Below, piece by piece: positions 10,202 to 20,180 of a stretch of DNA of 64,000 nucleotides. Source of the DNA: Parafrankia irregularis (lineage in GTDB: Bacteria; Actinomycetota; Actinomycetes; Frankiales; Frankiaceae); assembly GCF_001536285.1 (NCBI RefSeq), contig NZ_FAOZ01000015.1:1-64000 (forward strand), read 5' to 3'. A model generated the notes under the pieces. That model saw only the letters and a program-made list of their open reading frames with translations. It had not been told where the DNA came from and did not search any database. The position numbers and the translations under genes are program-made. Positions within the stretch are counted from its first letter, which is position 1. Every line of letters begins with the position of its first letter.

Positions 10202-13200
10202 TCAGAGCAGATGCAGGGCGCGGGCACGGTGGACGGCGTCCCTGCGCCGGGCGACGTCCAGCTTGCGGTAGATGCTCTTGAGGTGCGTCTTGACGGTGTT
10301 CACCGAAACGAACATCTCCGCCGCGATCTCCGCCGTGGTGAGCATCGTCGGCAGGTAGCTCAGCACCGCCAGCTCGCGCTCGCTGAGCAGATCAGCGGAA
10401 CCCACGGAACCTACGCGCGCTGCCCGCCGAGGGTCCCTGCCGGGCCCGCCAGCTCCGTTATCGGTGTCCGCGGTGTCGGGACCGACGGGGACCGACCCGA
10501 CGCGGTTGGGCACCCCCGCGGCTCCCTGGAAGGCGGCCGGGTTCCGCAGGCCGCCGGCGGCAGCTGTCGCCGCAGGCGACGACACGCGATCGTCGTTCCA
10601 GTACGCCGAGGCTCCCCGGGAGGCCGGGTCCGCGAGCGGCCTGGTCGGCGCGGGCACCACCACCTCGACGGGGCCCGCGACGCCAGCCGGGCCCCACTGG
10701 CCGGTCTCACCGACATGCCCCGCCTCGCCGCCCCGTCCGACCTCGCCGTCACCGCCGATCGCAGTGCCCCGGCCGGCCTGGCCGCTGCGGCCCGTGACGC
10801 CTCGGGTTCCCTGGCGCGGCCAGCCCGGCCCCGCACCGTTCGCGGCACCTGCGACCCCTTCGACCCCTGTGGCCCCTGTGGCCCCTTCCAGCACGGAGCC
10901 GGCGGCCGCGGAGCGCGGTGGTTCCAGTTCCGGCGGCCCCACCGTGCCACCACCCGCCGCCTCGCGTGCCTGTGCGTGTCGCGCGGCTGGCATGCGCGAG
11001 GCCGGCAGCCCGGGCACCGGCAACCGCGGCGCGCGCCGCCGCTCGGCGGCTCGCAGGCCCGGAATCCGAGCGGACGGCGTCCCCCTCGACGCCGCACTGC
11101 GGTCGAGAGCCGCGACGAACTCGGGGTGGCTGTCCGTCAGCTCGGGATGAGCGGTCATCAGGCCCAACAGCTCGTCCCCGGCCTCCACGAACGGCGCGAC
11201 CATCCCCTCGTCCACGGCGAGCGCCACGGCGCGCGCGAGCAGCCCGCCGGCTCTCGCGTGGTCGTCACGGCGGGCGGCCGCGACTGCCCCGAGCACGCAG
11301 GCCGCCACCAGGCCCGCGCCGCCGTCGTCGGCCCGCAGCAGGGGCGCGAGCACCTCCTCCGCCGACGGCACGTCAGCACAGGCCAGGGCCGAACGCGCGA
11401 GGGAGAGCAGGACCTGCGGGTCGGTCGCCGTGCGGTCACCGGCACGCAGCAGTGAACGACGTGCCGCCTCCGGGGCGCCGGTCGCGACGAGCAGGTCCGC
11501 CTCCGCCGCCCGGCGCGCGGCCGCGCCCAGCGGCGGGGTGGGGCCGGAGCCGGTAGCGGCGAGCATGCGCCGCGCCGCGCGCACCTCGTCGGCTGATCCG
11601 TGCAGGAGTCGCAGCCGGGTTTCGCACACTGTTGCGATCTCGACGAGGAACCCGGGGCACGCAGGCGTGATCGCCCTGCGTGCCGCGGCGAGGCTGCGCT
11701 CGGCCTCGACCAGGTTGACGCGCTGCAGATGCACCATCGCGGCGGCGAGGTGGGCCTCGGGCAGACCGGGAACGGTCTGCTGCGCCGAGGCGGCCGTGGA
11801 GGCGGGCGTGTCCCGGCCCGCGGCGGCGCCTTCCACCCGAGTGACCACCAGAAGTAGCTGGCTCTCGGCCTGCCGCAGCCGGCCGCGCAGCGCGTACTGC
11901 AGCGCCAACGCCCCCAGGCAGGACGTCTCCACCCCGACAAGCCCCGCCCGGCGGGCGGTCGCGGCGCCCTCGTGCAGCACGCTGGCGGCCACCGAGAGCC
12001 GGCCGAGCCACAGCTCACCCCGACCACGGGCGCACAGAGCAACGGCCCGGACACCCTCGTCCATCCGGCGGGCCGGCCGGGGCGGGCTCCTGCGCGGCTC
12101 GGCCCGCGGACCGTTCACGTCGGCCTGAGGACCGCCCGGACTACCCGGACTACCCGGATTGCCCACCTTTCCCGGCACCGCGCCGGCCGGCGCAGCCTGC
12201 TCAGCTGCCGTGGTCAGCTGCGTCTGCGACCCGCCCCCAGCCCCGGACGCGCCGGCACGCAGCAACCTCCGGGCCGCCGCGATCATTTCCGTGGGCTCTC
12301 CGGCCAGCTCGGCCCGATACAGCTCCACGACGTCGATGCGTTCGACCAACGTCCTACGGCGAGACACGTCACGGCGCGCCGGGCTCACCGGCAGCCCCGC
12401 GCGGGCTGACGACAGGCTCGCGGCACCCGCCTCCAGCCGACCCGAGCGCAGGTGGGCGACCGCCAGCACCAGGTCGCATTCGGGCGACAGCCCGGACGCC
12501 CCCGCCGGCACCTCGGCCACCAGCTCGCTCAGGTCGGGCTCGCCCCCGAACAGGATGTCCACCAGCGCCGAACCGTCGACGAGCAGACAGGCCAGATACC
12601 ACCAGTCACCGGCGCGCAGCGCATGGCGGGCCGCGTCGGAGGTGCTGTCGTTGGCCGCGAACCACAGGGCCGCACGCAGGTTGAGCTCACGCGGGTCCTC
12701 GTCCGGGTCGCGCAGCAGCAACCCGTGCAGCATCAGCGCGAACATCCGGTTGTAGCGGTACCAGTCCCAGGCCAGGCCTGCGGATGACCTCGCCTCCGCC
12801 GCGGCGACCGGCGACGGCGCGGCAGGCTCCAGCGGTACGAGGAATCCGCCGGTACGGGCGAACTCACGCAGCAGGTGGACCGCACCCCGCCACGTCGACG
12901 CCGGCCCCGGCGTCGGGGCAGCCGCCGCGACGGCGGTACCGCCGGGTGCCGGCGCGCCCGCGTCCCGGTACTCCGGCACACCCGCCGGAGCGCTCCGGGC
13001 GTCGATGGCGGCGACGGCCGCGGCGAGCGGGCCGGTGAGCCGTTCCAACACGCTGGTCCGGAGCAGGAAGCGACGAACTGGCTCCGCGTAGTCCGCCAGG
13101 ACCTCGGCCTGCAGGTAGTCAGCGATGGCAGCCCGCGGCCCGCGGGCCGGATCAAGCTCCGGCGGCAGCAGCGGCCTGCCGGATGGCAACGTGCCCTGGC

Positions 13201-14230
13201 CGGGGTCTTCCGCGACGGCCACGCCGACCACGCCGACCGCGCCGGCACCAGCCACCATGCCGCCGTCACCGGCCACGGCACCGGCCGCGGCACCGCTGGC
13301 GACAGCATAGGCCTCACCGGCCACAGCATCAGCAGCGTCGACAGCGCGGGCCGCGGCGAGCCGCAGGCCCACCGCCCAGCCTTCGGTCCGCTTCCACAGG
13401 GCCGCGATGGCGGGCTCGCTGACCCGCAGGCCGTGGGCGGCGAGCAACGCCGCCGTCTCGTCCCTGGTGAAGGCGAGGTCCGCCGCACCGATCTCGGTGA
13501 CGGTGCCCTCGGCGCGCAGGCGGTGGACGCGCAGGACCGGCTGACGCCCGGCGAGAACCAGGCGCAGGTGCCCCGCGCCCTCGCCCACCAGGAGTTCGAG
13601 CCCGGCGATGTCCGCCGGTTCGTGAACCAGATGGGCGTCGTCGAGGATCAGCACGGCCGGCACCGGGAGCTGGGCGAGCTGGTTGACCAGCTCCCGCTGG
13701 AACCACTCGGGGTTCATCCCGGCGGATTCGGCTTCCAGGCGTTCGAGCCGCTCCGGGCACGGCAACGCCGCGTCACGGCGCAGTCCGCGAAGGATCTGCG
13801 ACCACAGCGACACGGGTGACACGGGTGGCACCGGTGCCCGGCCGGCGGGCATGGAGGAGTGACGACGTCCGATGACAGGGTCGACGCGCAGCCACACGAC
13901 GGGGTGCGGTGAGCGGCCCGACCGGGCCCAGTCGGCCAGCAGCACCGTCTTGCCGGTGCCGGCAGGAGCGCACACGGCGGTCAGTGGGCCCTCGACCGCC
14001 AGGTCAAGGCGTTCCAGCAGCCTGGGCCTGGACACGAGCGGGACAGCCGGCCGAGGTGGGAACACGCGGGCGCCGAGCGCGGGCAGTCCCCCGCCCGCAG
14101 GAGTCAGCGGCGGCCTCGGCGCCGCCGCGTCCGCATCGACGGCGGCACTGTCCACATCAACGGCGGCACGTCCGGGACCGGCAGCCACCGGACCACCCGG
14201 ACGGACCTCCGTCTCCCACGCCTCGACCAT
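10202..14230 (-). CDS. Large ATP-binding LuxR (LAL/MalT-type) transcriptional regulator
   Basis: 1342 residues from ATG at 14230, chosen because GGGGGTGAT precedes it; in-frame starts at 14251 and 14290 exist. Near the N-terminus is a Walker A P-loop, APAGTGKT at 88-95, and a Walker B-like VLILDDAH near 205. A long helical, TPR-like middle follows (about 400-1000). Then comes a ~230-residue Gly/Ala/Pro-rich linker and a C-terminal LuxR helix-turn-helix (LSERELAVLSYLP, TAEIAAEMFVSVNTVKTHL) in the last ~60 residues. That is the domain order of LAL/MalT STAND regulators, which use ATP and an inducer to oligomerise. The linker before the HTH is unusually long. Its targets are not shown by the sequence. 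Confidence 0.93.
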   Translation of the reverse strand: MVEAWETEVRPGGPVAAGPGRAAVDVDSAAVDADAAAPRPPLTPAGGGLPALGARVFPPRPAVPLVSRPRLLERLDLAVEGPLTAVCAPAGTGKTVLLADWARSGRSPHPVVWLRVDPVIGRRHSSMPAGRAPVPPVSPVSLWSQILRGLRRDAALPCPERLERLEAESAGMNPEWFQRELVNQLAQLPVPAVLILDDAHLVHEPADIAGLELLVGEGAGHLRLVLAGRQPVLRVHRLRAEGTVTEIGAADLAFTRDETAALLAAHGLRVSEPAIAALWKRTEGWAVGLRLAAARAVDAADAVAGEAYAVASGAAAGAVAGDGGMVAGAGAVGVVGVAVAEDPGQGTLPSGRPLLPPELDPARGPRAAIADYLQAEVLADYAEPVRRFLLRTSVLERLTGPLAAAVAAIDARSAPAGVPEYRDAGAPAPGGTAVAAAAPTPGPASTWRGAVHLLREFARTGGFLVPLEPAAPSPVAAAEARSSAGLAWDWYRYNRMFALMLHGLLLRDPDEDPRELNLRAALWFAANDSTSDAARHALRAGDWWYLACLLVDGSALVDILFGGEPDLSELVAEVPAGASGLSPECDLVLAVAHLRSGRLEAGAASLSSARAGLPVSPARRDVSRRRTLVERIDVVELYRAELAGEPTEMIAAARRLLRAGASGAGGGSQTQLTTAAEQAAPAGAVPGKVGNPGSPGSPGGPQADVNGPRAEPRRSPPRPARRMDEGVRAVALCARGRGELWLGRLSVAASVLHEGAATARRAGLVGVETSCLGALALQYALRGRLRQAESQLLLVVTRVEGAAAGRDTPASTAASAQQTVPGLPEAHLAAAMVHLQRVNLVEAERSLAAARRAITPACPGFLVEIATVCETRLRLLHGSADEVRAARRMLAATGSGPTPPLGAAARRAAEADLLVATGAPEAARRSLLRAGDRTATDPQVLLSLARSALACADVPSAEEVLAPLLRADDGGAGLVAACVLGAVAAARRDDHARAGGLLARAVALAVDEGMVAPFVEAGDELLGLMTAHPELTDSHPEFVAALDRSAASRGTPSARIPGLRAAERRRAPRLPVPGLPASRMPAARHAQAREAAGGGTVGPPELEPPRSAAAGSVLEGATGATGVEGVAGAANGAGPGWPRQGTRGVTGRSGQAGRGTAIGGDGEVGRGGEAGHVGETGQWGPAGVAGPVEVVVPAPTRPLADPASRGASAYWNDDRVSSPAATAAAGGLRNPAAFQGAAGVPNRVGSVPVGPDTADTDNGAGGPGRDPRRAARVGSVGSADLLSERELAVLSYLPTMLTTAEIAAEMFVSVNTVKTHLKSIYRKLDVARRRDAVHRARALHLL

Positions 14231-14361
14231 GTGATCACCCCCGCTCACCATGCCAAGGGTAGTGGTACAGCCACCCTCCGCATTCAGCAACCAGTGAGGC
14301 GGTGTCGCCCGCGAGACGGCGGGCCCAGGCGGTCACAGGGGCGTGCGATATCCAGACGGAC

Positions 14362-14414
14362 GCGGACGGTTCCGGAAGCGCCTGACAGATGCGCTCTTCT
14401 CCGGAACCGTCCGC
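14362..14414 (-). terminator. Strong hairpin downstream of the DUF4193 gene
   Basis: GCGGACGGTTCCGGA (14362-14376) pairs perfectly with its complement at 14400-14414, and an inner AGCGC/GCGCT pair extends the stem. It begins 27 bp after the minus-strand DUF4193 stop and precedes the LAL gene, so it probably separates the two transcripts. No U-tract is present, as is usual in Actinobacteria. Confidence 0.6.
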
Positions 14415-14440
14415 TCAGCGTCGCGGACCTGCGATCGGTG

Positions 14441-14740
14441 TCAGGCGGCGCAGTCGGCGCAGACCGTCCGTCGCGTGTCGGCAAGCTGGCTGCGGTGCTG
14501 CACGAGAAAGCAGCTGGTGCAGGTGAACTCGTCAGCCTGCCGTGGGAGCACGCGCAGCGAGAGCTCCTCGTCTCGGACGTCGGCGTCCGGAAGATCCAGC
14601 TCAGCCTCCAGCGCGTCCATGTCGTCGCCGAGGTCGGCGGCCGCGCCGGCGCGCTGGGCCTTCAACGTCTCCAGGCTCTGTTCCTGGAGCTCATCCTCCT
14701 CGACATCCGCGCTCCGCCGAGCGTCGAAGTCACGAGCCAT
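14441..14740 (-). CDS. DUF4193 family protein
   Basis: A 99-residue acidic protein starting MARDFDARR. It contains ELSLRVLPRQADEFTCTSC, then FLVQHRSQLA and a final CADCAA. The two Cys pairs (CTSC and CADC) make a likely zinc ribbon at the C-terminus. Length and the RVLPRQADEFTC core match DUF4193, a conserved actinobacterial family of unknown function often described as dUTPase-neighbouring or RNA-polymerase-associated; neither link can be tested here. It is a single gene with a strong hairpin downstream. Confidence 0.93.
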   Translation of the reverse strand: MARDFDARRSADVEEDELQEQSLETLKAQRAGAAADLGDDMDALEAELDLPDADVRDEELSLRVLPRQADEFTCTSCFLVQHRSQLADTRRTVCADCAA

Positions 14741-15307
14741 GCCTCTCCTTACCTTTCCTCGTCCTCACAGACCGCGGCCTGTCGACACCGGCATCGATCC
14801 GGACCACAGGATCGAGCAAGCACCGTACCTGAACGGCATCGGCTGATCACAATAAGCAGTGGCTCTGGCCAGAGAAGTGGGCGCCAAGCAGATGTCCGCA
14901 TTCCCCATGCCCCGGCGCCGGTACCCACGGCCACCAGTTCGGAACGCGGATCTCCAAAGCCGCCCGAAGGATACGGGCCAAAGAGTCGCCAGACCAAGCA
15001 GGGGCGCTTCGGCGCGGTGTCACTCCCGCCACATCCGGATCTGGATGGGTTACGCCACGGCCCGTGATGCCCCACCTCGACGCCATGATCGGACGTCGAT
15101 CGGACCGGCGCGGCGGACGACATCGAGGTGGCGCGGACCACTCTTCGGTGGTGTCGACGGCTCGGATGTGTCAGCACGCGTCGGCACGCCGACACCCGCG
15201 AACTGGGCGATCACCGTGACGGACGGCCGGCGACAGCGACCGGCGACAGCGGCCCGACGAAGGTCGCGCCGGCCGGAGTCCACAGGTCACCGGCCGGCGT
15301 CCACAGG
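14741..15307. other. Intergenic region, no gene seen
   Basis: 567 bp between two minus-strand genes. Open frames here are Arg/Ser/Cys-rich shadows without domains. It should contain the DUF4193 promoter. A short direct repeat (gtccacaggtca) lies around 15279-15310, at the end of the GroES-like gene. Confidence 0.5.
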
Positions 15308-15685
15308 TCAGAGGTAGAGGCCGGTCAATCCGTCATCGAGGCGTTCCGCGGCGACCGCGTGGACGTCCCGTTCTCGCATCAGGATGTAGGTCGTGGAGTG
15401 CAGCTCCACCTCGGCCCGGTCCTCGGGGTCGTAAAGCACCCGGTCACCGACCTGGATCGTGCGCACGACCGTGCCGATCGCGACCACGTCGGCCCACGCC
15501 AGCCGCTTGCCCATCTGCGCGGTCGCGGGGATGACGATGCCCGCCTTCGAACGCCGGTCCGCGGAATCCTCCCGGGGCCGCACCAACACACGGTCGTGCA
15601 GCAGCCGGATCGGCAGGGATCCACTCGTCGCGTCGATGCCGACCGCACCCCCGACACCGTCGACATCGCCGGAAACTACGCTCAC
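15308..15685 (-). CDS. GroES-like co-chaperonin family protein
   Basis: 125 residues from GTG at 15685. IRLLHDRVLVRPRED, then KAGIVIPATAQMGKRLAWADVVAIG, VGDRVLYDPEDRAEVEL and ILMRERDVHAV follow the GroES (Cpn10) fold order. It differs from canonical GroES: it is longer, has an N-terminal extension of about 20 residues, and lacks an adjacent groEL. Actinobacteria commonly carry such a second GroES-family protein of uncertain role. An upstream in-frame extension to 15913 is low-complexity and was not used. The RBS before GTG is weak, so the start is the least certain part. Confidence 0.85.
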   Translation of the reverse strand: MSVVSGDVDGVGGAVGIDATSGSLPIRLLHDRVLVRPREDSADRRSKAGIVIPATAQMGKRLAWADVVAIGTVVRTIQVGDRVLYDPEDRAEVELHSTTYILMRERDVHAVAAERLDDGLTGLYL

Positions 15686-16066
15686 AGGCTCGGACCCTAC
15701 CCGCCCGCGACAGCATCGCCGACCGGATGTAGCCGATTGCCCCACTGCATGCCACCGGGGCCCGCGCACCCGACCGTCGCGCCCGCCAGAAATGCCGGGA
15801 CGGATCCGACAGCGCCCGCCAGCAGGGCCGCAGCAGACCCCCCAAACAACGACAGACACCCCACCAGCCACCACAGACCTACCAACCAGCCCGGATGAGG
15901 AAAGGCACCTCAACGCGGTATAAGCTGCCGCCCATCGTCATCCGGGCCCGCACGGCCGGGTGCCGCCAGGCGCGCCGGGGGGGATGCCCGGCACCCAGCA
16001 GAAGCGTCCGCGTCGGAAGCCAGGTCAGCCGATCGACACGCACGAGCCAAGGGATGGGGCAAACCA
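15686..16066. other. Divergent intergenic region
   Basis: 381 bp between the minus-strand GroES-like gene and the plus-strand gene at 16067. It probably holds both promoters. Open frames here are Pro/Arg/Thr-rich shadows. No hairpin or repeat stands out. Confidence 0.5.
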
Positions 16067-16756
16067 ATGGCGCTGAGAATCAGTGTGGACCTCGAGGGGC
16101 TGCGCTGGGCCGACCTCTTCCGGTTCGTCGATCTCGCGAGAAGCGGCGGCATCGGTCCGGACGACCAGGTCGACGTCATCACCTACGGCAGCGACCCGAT
16201 GTCGGTGAGCCTTTCCGCCCGGATCTATCCGGCGTCGGACGGTTTCCTGTCCAGCGAGCAGCCCGAGCTCGGGCCCGGTGACGGCCTGCGCGGCGCGGCG
16301 CCGCTGTCCATCGCCCCCGGCAGCGGCTCGTCCGGCGGTTTCGGCTACGACGGATCCGCCGACCGCTCCGCGTCGTCCAACGGCAACCACTACCCCTCGT
16401 TCGACAACGGAGCCGACCGCTCCGCCTCCGCGGCAGGCAACCTTCCCGCGTACGGACCGCCCGGCTACGACAGCCAGCTGGAGCGGGGCACACCGCCTCC
16501 GCCGCCGCCCCCGCCGCCCCCGCCCTCCGGTGGATCGCACTACCCGGCCTTCGACGCCCCGACCGACCGGCTCGCAGGCCAGAGCAACGGCCAGTTCGCC
16601 GGTTTCGAGCCCGTGTTCGACCGTTCGCAGGGTGCGAAGGAGCCCGGTGGCGCGGGCGGGGTCGAAAGCCCGTACATCGAGGAGTTCGCGCGTCTCCAGG
16701 AAGGCCTGATGCGTCAGGTCCGCCGCGACGGTGAAGTCCGCCCCGACCGGACCTGA
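16067..16756 (+). CDS. Hypothetical protein with polyproline tract
   Basis: A 229-residue protein of no family I recognise. Residues 1-60 look folded (RISVDLEGLRWADLFRFVDL, then GPDDQVDVITYG). From about 65 to 200 it is rich in Gly, Ser, Asn and Asp, with a repeated DRSAS/NHYPSFD pattern and a run of 12 Pro near 144-155. The last 30 residues are charged and probably helical. The shape suggests an N-terminal interaction domain with a disordered tail. It stands alone between two promoter-sized gaps. Confidence 0.7.
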   Translation: MALRISVDLEGLRWADLFRFVDLARSGGIGPDDQVDVITYGSDPMSVSLSARIYPASDGFLSSEQPELGPGDGLRGAAPLSIAPGSGSSGGFGYDGSADRSASSNGNHYPSFDNGADRSASAAGNLPAYGPPGYDSQLERGTPPPPPPPPPPPSGGSHYPAFDAPTDRLAGQSNGQFAGFEPVFDRSQGAKEPGGAGGVESPYIEEFARLQEGLMRQVRRDGEVRPDRT

Positions 16757-17287
16757 CCTGACCTGACCTGACACCTGACCGAGCAGTGGGGTCAGTGGGC
16801 GGGTCCGCGCAACCGGCCGCCCCGCGCCGGCGGACGCACCGGCGCCGGCAGCGCACCTGATCGCCGGCAGCCGCCCCCTGACCCGCGTGCCCAGCTGACC
16901 CGCGTGCCCAGGTCACCGCAGGCCGGCTGACGAACCTGCCTGGCACCTTCGGGTAACCAGCGCCACATGCACCATTCGCATGGAGGCCGACCGTGCTCGG
17001 GCCGGACCGCCCGCATATGCCCTGACTAGGCATATTTCGGTGGAATCGGCGGCTCGTGACACCCATGGCGGCCCACCCGTGCCACCGGGACGCACTCCGC
17101 GCCAGGGCATCGGGTGAGCGCACGGAACCGCAGCCTCACGATTGTCAGCGCTGCGTGGCGACGAAAGCACACTGCACATTCAATCGCTTCCGACTTCGTA
17201 CGCAGATGGTGATGATGACGTCACCAGTTACCCGCTGTGGCGGTGCCGCCCGCACGTATCCGCCCGCAATGGTGCATGCTGCCTTCG
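16757..17287. other. Intergenic region
   Basis: 531 bp between two plus-strand genes. It starts with a cctga tandem array (about 16751-16779) that runs on from the previous stop codon. The part near 17140-17280 is less GC-rich and probably holds the promoter of the next gene. No gene is seen. Confidence 0.5.
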
Positions 17288-19492
17288 ATGGAGGACCCGC
17301 GCGTAGTCGACGTCGAGCAGTACCACGGTCAGTTGCGCTCGGAACTCGAGATGATCGCGAACGGGCCGGTACTGGCCGGACCACGGATCGTCGAACACAT
17401 CAATTCGCTGATCGCCTTGATTGGCCTCCATCAACCGAACGAGTTCGACCTATGTCTGGGCTGTGACCGGCTCTGGCCCTGCGCCACCGTCGTCGCGATC
17501 ACCGGCGAGCTCGAGACCACCGAGGACGAAGTACCGCCCCGTCCCCTGCCGGTGCCGACGGCATCCCGTACCGGCCCCGGCGAGGTTCGAGGCACGGCGC
17601 CGGCCGGACGCCCGGTCGGCGGCCAGCCTCAGGCCCCGGACCGCATGCCCACCCCACCCCCGCCTGTCGATACCGGCGCCATGCCGCATTTCGACACCGG
17701 TGCCATGCCACGCCCAGGCACCGGTGCAATGCCGGCCCCCGCCCCCGCCGCCGCCAGGGACGGCTCCCCGGCCCCAGGCGGCCCTGGCGGACCGGCACGC
17801 AGACCTGTCTTCGGCGATCCGCTGGCCGGGATCCGGCGTCCGGGAGCGGGCGAGCCCCAGGCCCCGCCATCGCAGCCCCAGGCCCAACCAGCGCATCCCC
17901 AGCCCCAGCCAGGGCAGCCCCAGCCCCATCCCGGGGCGCCCCAGCCGGGCCAGCCCCGGCTCCAGCCGCCCGGACAGCCCGCGCCCGGGCGCCCGCCGAT
18001 GGGCGTCCCGGAGCCGGAGCGGCGATCCGGGCCGTCGCTCTTCCAGCCCGCGGCCGCCCAGTTCACCGATGGCGGCCTCGGGCAGCAGCACTCCATGCCT
18101 CCACACGGGTCGGACGTCACCAGGGATCCGCGTGAGCGTCAGGCTCCCGGCGGGCCGCCGCCGGCGCCGTTCCCGCGGCCGGCCGCGGCGTCCTACGATC
18201 GCCCCGCCGCCGGCCCGCCCGTCGGGCCGATGGGCCAGCCCGTTCCGCCGGGTCAGCTGCCTGAGCCCGCACGCCCAGGGCAGTCCGGGCAGCCACCCTG
18301 GGTCGGGCCGCCGGTGCCGGCAGGGCCGCCCACCCACGCCGGCCAGCCCACCTACACAGGCCAACCCGGCCAGCCAGGCCGGGACGGATACCCGGACCGC
18401 AACAGCTATCCGGACCGCAACAGCCAGCCGTTCGCGCGCCCGGCCGCCGCGGCAGGCGCTGGCCGTCCGAGCGGCCCCGTTCCGACCCGGCCGAACCCGG
18501 TCGGTCCGACCGCGGACGGCCAGATCCCGACCGGGCAGATCCACAACGGACAGGTGCCGACCGGGCAGATCCACACCGGGCAGGTGCCGACCGGGCGGTT
18601 CGCACCCGGGCAGGTCCCGACGGGCCCCGTCCCCAACGGCCACTTCTCGAACGGGCAGGTTCCGAACGGGCAGGCCTTCACCGGCCCGGTACCCACCGGG
18701 CAGATCCCCCGCGGACCGGTCCCTGCCGGCCAGGCTCCCACCGGGCAGGTCCCGACCGGGCAGATCCATACCGGGCAGTTCCCGACCGGGCCCGACGCCC
18801 GCGGGCCGGAGCACCGGCAGCCGCCGGGCGCGATGCCGCCGGCCGCGGCACACCCAGGTACGCCCGAGCCGCAGCGGCCACCCGCCGCTGCCGGGAATCC
18901 GAGGGCGGCAGCGGGTGGCGGCGGCCGGGTGTCCGTACCCACGTCCCGGCCAGCACCGCCGATCTCCGGCCCGGTCGAGATGACGGCGGCGAGCATCGCG
19001 GCCGCGCGGGCCGCCGAAATGGCCCGAGCCGCAGCCGCGGCGGCTGCGGCCGGACCGCAGGCTCTCCGGCCCCCGGACAACGTTCGCGGTGCTGATCGGG
19101 GAGCTCGCCCACCCGGGGGGCGACTGGCCCCGGAACGGGGCCGGCACGCGGGTCCGGAACAGCCGCGCCCGCAGGGGTCACCGTGGAGCAGCCAGGCCAC
19201 CGAGCAGCGCCGTCCCATCTCTGTCGACGACTCGTGGGCCGGGGCGGGCCGGGATCCGGCTCCTCGCCTCGGCCCGGCGGGACCTGGCGGTGCCGGGCAG
19301 CCCGGCGCCGGCCTCGGGCCCGACGTCGCGGGACCGACGGTCGGCGGCGGAGGGCCACCGGGGCCACGGACGGGGCCGGCCACGGCGGGCGGCCAGGGCG
19401 GCACTCAACCGACGAACGCGGAGCTCGAGGCGGTCGCGCGCGCCTGGCTCGCCCGCAAGGACTCCGTACTGGACGGCATCGATGTGATCTGA
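17288..19492 (+). CDS. Hypothetical Pro/Gln/Gly-rich repeat protein
   Basis: 734 residues from ATG at 17288; in-frame ATGs at 17276 and 17237 are possible. Residues 1-75 form a small folded region with EHINSLIALIGLH and LCLGCDRLWPC, which has a CxxC...C pattern. From about 90 to 680 the protein is low-complexity: Pro/Gln-rich near 190-240 and a long imperfect (x)GQ(V/I)PTG repeat encoded at about 18510-18800. An Ala-rich helix lies near 560-600. The C-terminus (AELEAVARAWLARKDSVLDG) looks helical. The ends seem conserved and the middle a spacer; a scaffold or surface-linked role is speculation. Confidence 0.75.
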   Translation: MEDPRVVDVEQYHGQLRSELEMIANGPVLAGPRIVEHINSLIALIGLHQPNEFDLCLGCDRLWPCATVVAITGELETTEDEVPPRPLPVPTASRTGPGEVRGTAPAGRPVGGQPQAPDRMPTPPPPVDTGAMPHFDTGAMPRPGTGAMPAPAPAAARDGSPAPGGPGGPARRPVFGDPLAGIRRPGAGEPQAPPSQPQAQPAHPQPQPGQPQPHPGAPQPGQPRLQPPGQPAPGRPPMGVPEPERRSGPSLFQPAAAQFTDGGLGQQHSMPPHGSDVTRDPRERQAPGGPPPAPFPRPAAASYDRPAAGPPVGPMGQPVPPGQLPEPARPGQSGQPPWVGPPVPAGPPTHAGQPTYTGQPGQPGRDGYPDRNSYPDRNSQPFARPAAAAGAGRPSGPVPTRPNPVGPTADGQIPTGQIHNGQVPTGQIHTGQVPTGRFAPGQVPTGPVPNGHFSNGQVPNGQAFTGPVPTGQIPRGPVPAGQAPTGQVPTGQIHTGQFPTGPDARGPEHRQPPGAMPPAAAHPGTPEPQRPPAAAGNPRAAAGGGGRVSVPTSRPAPPISGPVEMTAASIAAARAAEMARAAAAAAAAGPQALRPPDNVRGADRGARPPGGRLAPERGRHAGPEQPRPQGSPWSSQATEQRRPISVDDSWAGAGRDPAPRLGPAGPGGAGQPGAGLGPDVAGPTVGGGGPPGPRTGPATAGGQGGTQPTNAELEAVARAWLARKDSVLDGIDVI
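18510..18800 (+). repeat. Imperfect GQ(V/I)PTG coding repeat
   Basis: Units of 15-24 bp encode variants of NGQVPTGQIHTG. About 15 units occur, diverged at third positions. This is recurrent expansion inside the low-complexity middle of the 17288 gene. Confidence 0.7.
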
Positions 19493-19751
19493 GTCAGCAG
19501 GACGGGCACCGACGAGTCGAGGCTCTCGTCGCCGGCGACCTCGTACCAGGAGGACACGGCGAGTCCTCCACGCAGCCGGGCCGAGACCAGGCCAGGCTGT
19601 GCCTGTCCGGGGACACGGCAGCGCCTGTCCGGGATGTGCCGCTGCATGACGGGGGAGGTTTGAGGTCTCTCCCCGGGTGGGAGGAACGCGACGCCGGCCC
19701 CGCCGTGGCGCCGCTGGCAGGCGAGGATGGACGAGGCCCGGAGGGTGATGT

Positions 19752-20180
19752 GTGGCCGAAGCGCTGACCGCAGGCTTCGACCTGCACGCTGATCCACGGG
19801 CGGCTGGGCGGGCCCGTGCGCTGGTCGCCGATCTTCTCGCGGCGTGGGGTTGCTCGAGCGCCTCTGACGTCGCGAAGCTGCTGGTCAGCGAGGTTGTCAC
19901 CAACGCCGTACGGTTCGTCGGGGCCCGTGAGGTGCTCCGGCTCACCGTCGAGTGCGGCTCCGGCCTCATCAGGGTCTCCGTGAGCGACGGCAGCCCGCTC
20001 CGACCGGTGCTCAGAGCCGCCCAGGATGACGACGAGTCCGGCCGCGGCATGCAGCTCGTGAGCGCCCTCGCGGAGCGGTGGGGCGTCGTCGACGACCCGC
20101 CGTCGATCGGTTGCGGCAAGCAGGTGTGGTTCGAGCTGGCGGCGAGCGACTCGGCCGCGATCGCCTGTCACGTGCACTGA
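19752..20180 (+). CDS. Anti-sigma-factor-type ATP-binding protein (HATPase_c_2, RsbW/SpoIIAB-like)
   Basis: 142 residues from GTG at 19752, with GGAGGG 6-8 nt upstream. The N box is LLVSEVVTNAVRF (Glu 47, Asn 51), the G1 box VSDGSP near 80 and the G2 box GRGMQLVSAL near 98. That is the Bergerat-fold kinase core seen in RsbW/SpoIIAB relatives, which bind ATP and regulate sigma or anti-anti-sigma proteins. No partner sigma factor or STAS protein lies beside it, as is common for the many orphan copies in actinomycetes. It is cytoplasmic. Five 19-bp tandem repeats follow its stop. Confidence 0.9.
   Translation: MAEALTAGFDLHADPRAAGRARALVADLLAAWGCSSASDVAKLLVSEVVTNAVRFVGAREVLRLTVECGSGLIRVSVSDGSPLRPVLRAAQDDDESGRGMQLVSALAERWGVVDDPPSIGCGKQVWFELAASDSAAIACHVH

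Noticed and set aside
10908-11556. Plus-strand genes inside the LAL regulator region
   Set aside because: All are shadows of the 1342-residue minus-strand frame, which has P-loop and HTH motifs.
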